Source: Iodobacter sp. (GTDB lineage: Bacteria; Pseudomonadota; Gammaproteobacteria; Burkholderiales; Chitinibacteraceae). From it: a stretch of 64,000 nt of DNA. The notes under the pieces are model-generated. The model ran no database searches and was not told the DNA's origin. It was given only the letters and a program-made list of their open reading frames with translations. Below are positions 63,897-64,000 of this stretch, in pieces (within the stretch, counting starts at the first letter, position 1; each line of letters begins with the position of its first letter). Location: NCBI RefSeq assembly GCF_025352645.1, contig NZ_JANXSO010000126.1, forward strand, positions 43,536 through 107,535. Reading direction: 5' to 3'. Position numbers and translations under genes: made by a program.

Positions 63897-64000
63897 TTAA
63901 GCTGCTTGTAATTCCTCGCTTGTTTTAGGTTCAATGACTCGGTCCGGGTTGAGTTGCACTTCGTTTTGCCAGCTCCAGTTCCGGGTCGCATTACGCCACC
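63897..64000 (-). pseudogene. FAD-linked oxidase N-terminal fragment (partial, likely broken)
   Basis: Reading inward from the right edge, the reverse strand gives WRNATRNWSWQNEVQLNPDR followed by VIEPKTSEELQAA and a TAA stop (63897-63899). This resembles the N-terminus of FAD-binding-4 oxidoreductases (NWSG...PxRxxxPxSExEL). After the stop the frame still reads IVKTSQLL, a second stop, then QSPHAIKA, which looks like decayed continuation. Only the inner part of the fragment is in the window, so a short complete tail of another protein cannot be excluded. Confidence 0.4.

Overview
The window reads as a chromosomal segment of a Gram-negative betaproteobacterium, most likely in the Neisseriales (Chromobacterium/Iodobacter-like). 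This is an inference from gene content: a DUF2322 protein, many c-di-GMP and chemotaxis proteins, TonB and lipoprotein systems, an HslR/BipA pair and a lipase with its foldase. No rRNA, tRNA or CRISPR array was seen. Base composition is even and moderate, except for one AT-rich island at about 24.5-25.1 kb.

Layout. 0-8 kb: a truncated exported Cache protein at the left edge, a degenerate HD-GYP protein, an aspartate carbamoyltransferase with an N-terminal helix-turn-helix extension, DUF2322, a lytic transglycosylase, a Crp/Fnr regulator, exonuclease III, and small membrane or exported proteins including an Asr-like Ala/Lys/His repeat protein. 8.5-14.4 kb: a complete sugar ABC import and catabolism cluster of the frc (fructose) type: binding protein, permease, single-domain ATPase, RbsD/FucU mutarotase, ROK regulator and PfkB kinase. 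A shared AAATCAAT motif lies in front of frcB and of the kinase. 14.4-24.4 kb: a three-gene thioesterase/LEA-lipoprotein/coiled-coil operon, AsmA (probably leaderless) with MutY, RarD, a 5'-nucleotidase, an MFS transporter and a VOC protein.

24.5-26 kb is the accessory part: a MITE-like element, an AT-rich orphan membrane ORF and a decayed IS1595-family element. 26-37.7 kb: rhodanese and GNAT genes divergent from a MocR regulator, three large signalling/protease genes (GGDEF-EAL, M61 peptidase, REC-GGDEF), HslR, BipA and a PhyH-type dioxygenase. 38-45 kb: BenE transporter, secreted lipase with its foldase, ZapE, a chemoreceptor and a gamma carbonic anhydrase. 45-50.6 kb: a Fur-box-preceded cluster (imelysin, di-heme oxidoreductase, imelysin, Tat-exported DUF1513) that looks like a periplasmic iron-handling system, with repeat elements between its genes. 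50.7-64 kb: three peptidases (M3, S66, S9), a methyltransferase, a thioredoxin-domain protein, an AraC/GyrI pseudogene, a TonB receptor, a REC-PAS-PAS-GGDEF cyclase and a broken FAD-oxidase-like fragment at the right edge.

Two themes run through the window. One is c-di-GMP signalling: four proteins, two of them with degenerate catalytic motifs. The other is dispersed intergenic inverted-repeat elements (CACAGAG type and GGTGGGCAA/TGTAGGGC type) at 13.2, 19.5, 21.8, 23.4, 46.4, 48.2, 49.45 and 52.8 kb. No unambiguously new multi-gene system was found. The best candidates for follow-up are the HTH-PyrB fusion, the repeat families, the iron cluster with its leader hairpin, the frc operator set and the leaderless asmA promoter.
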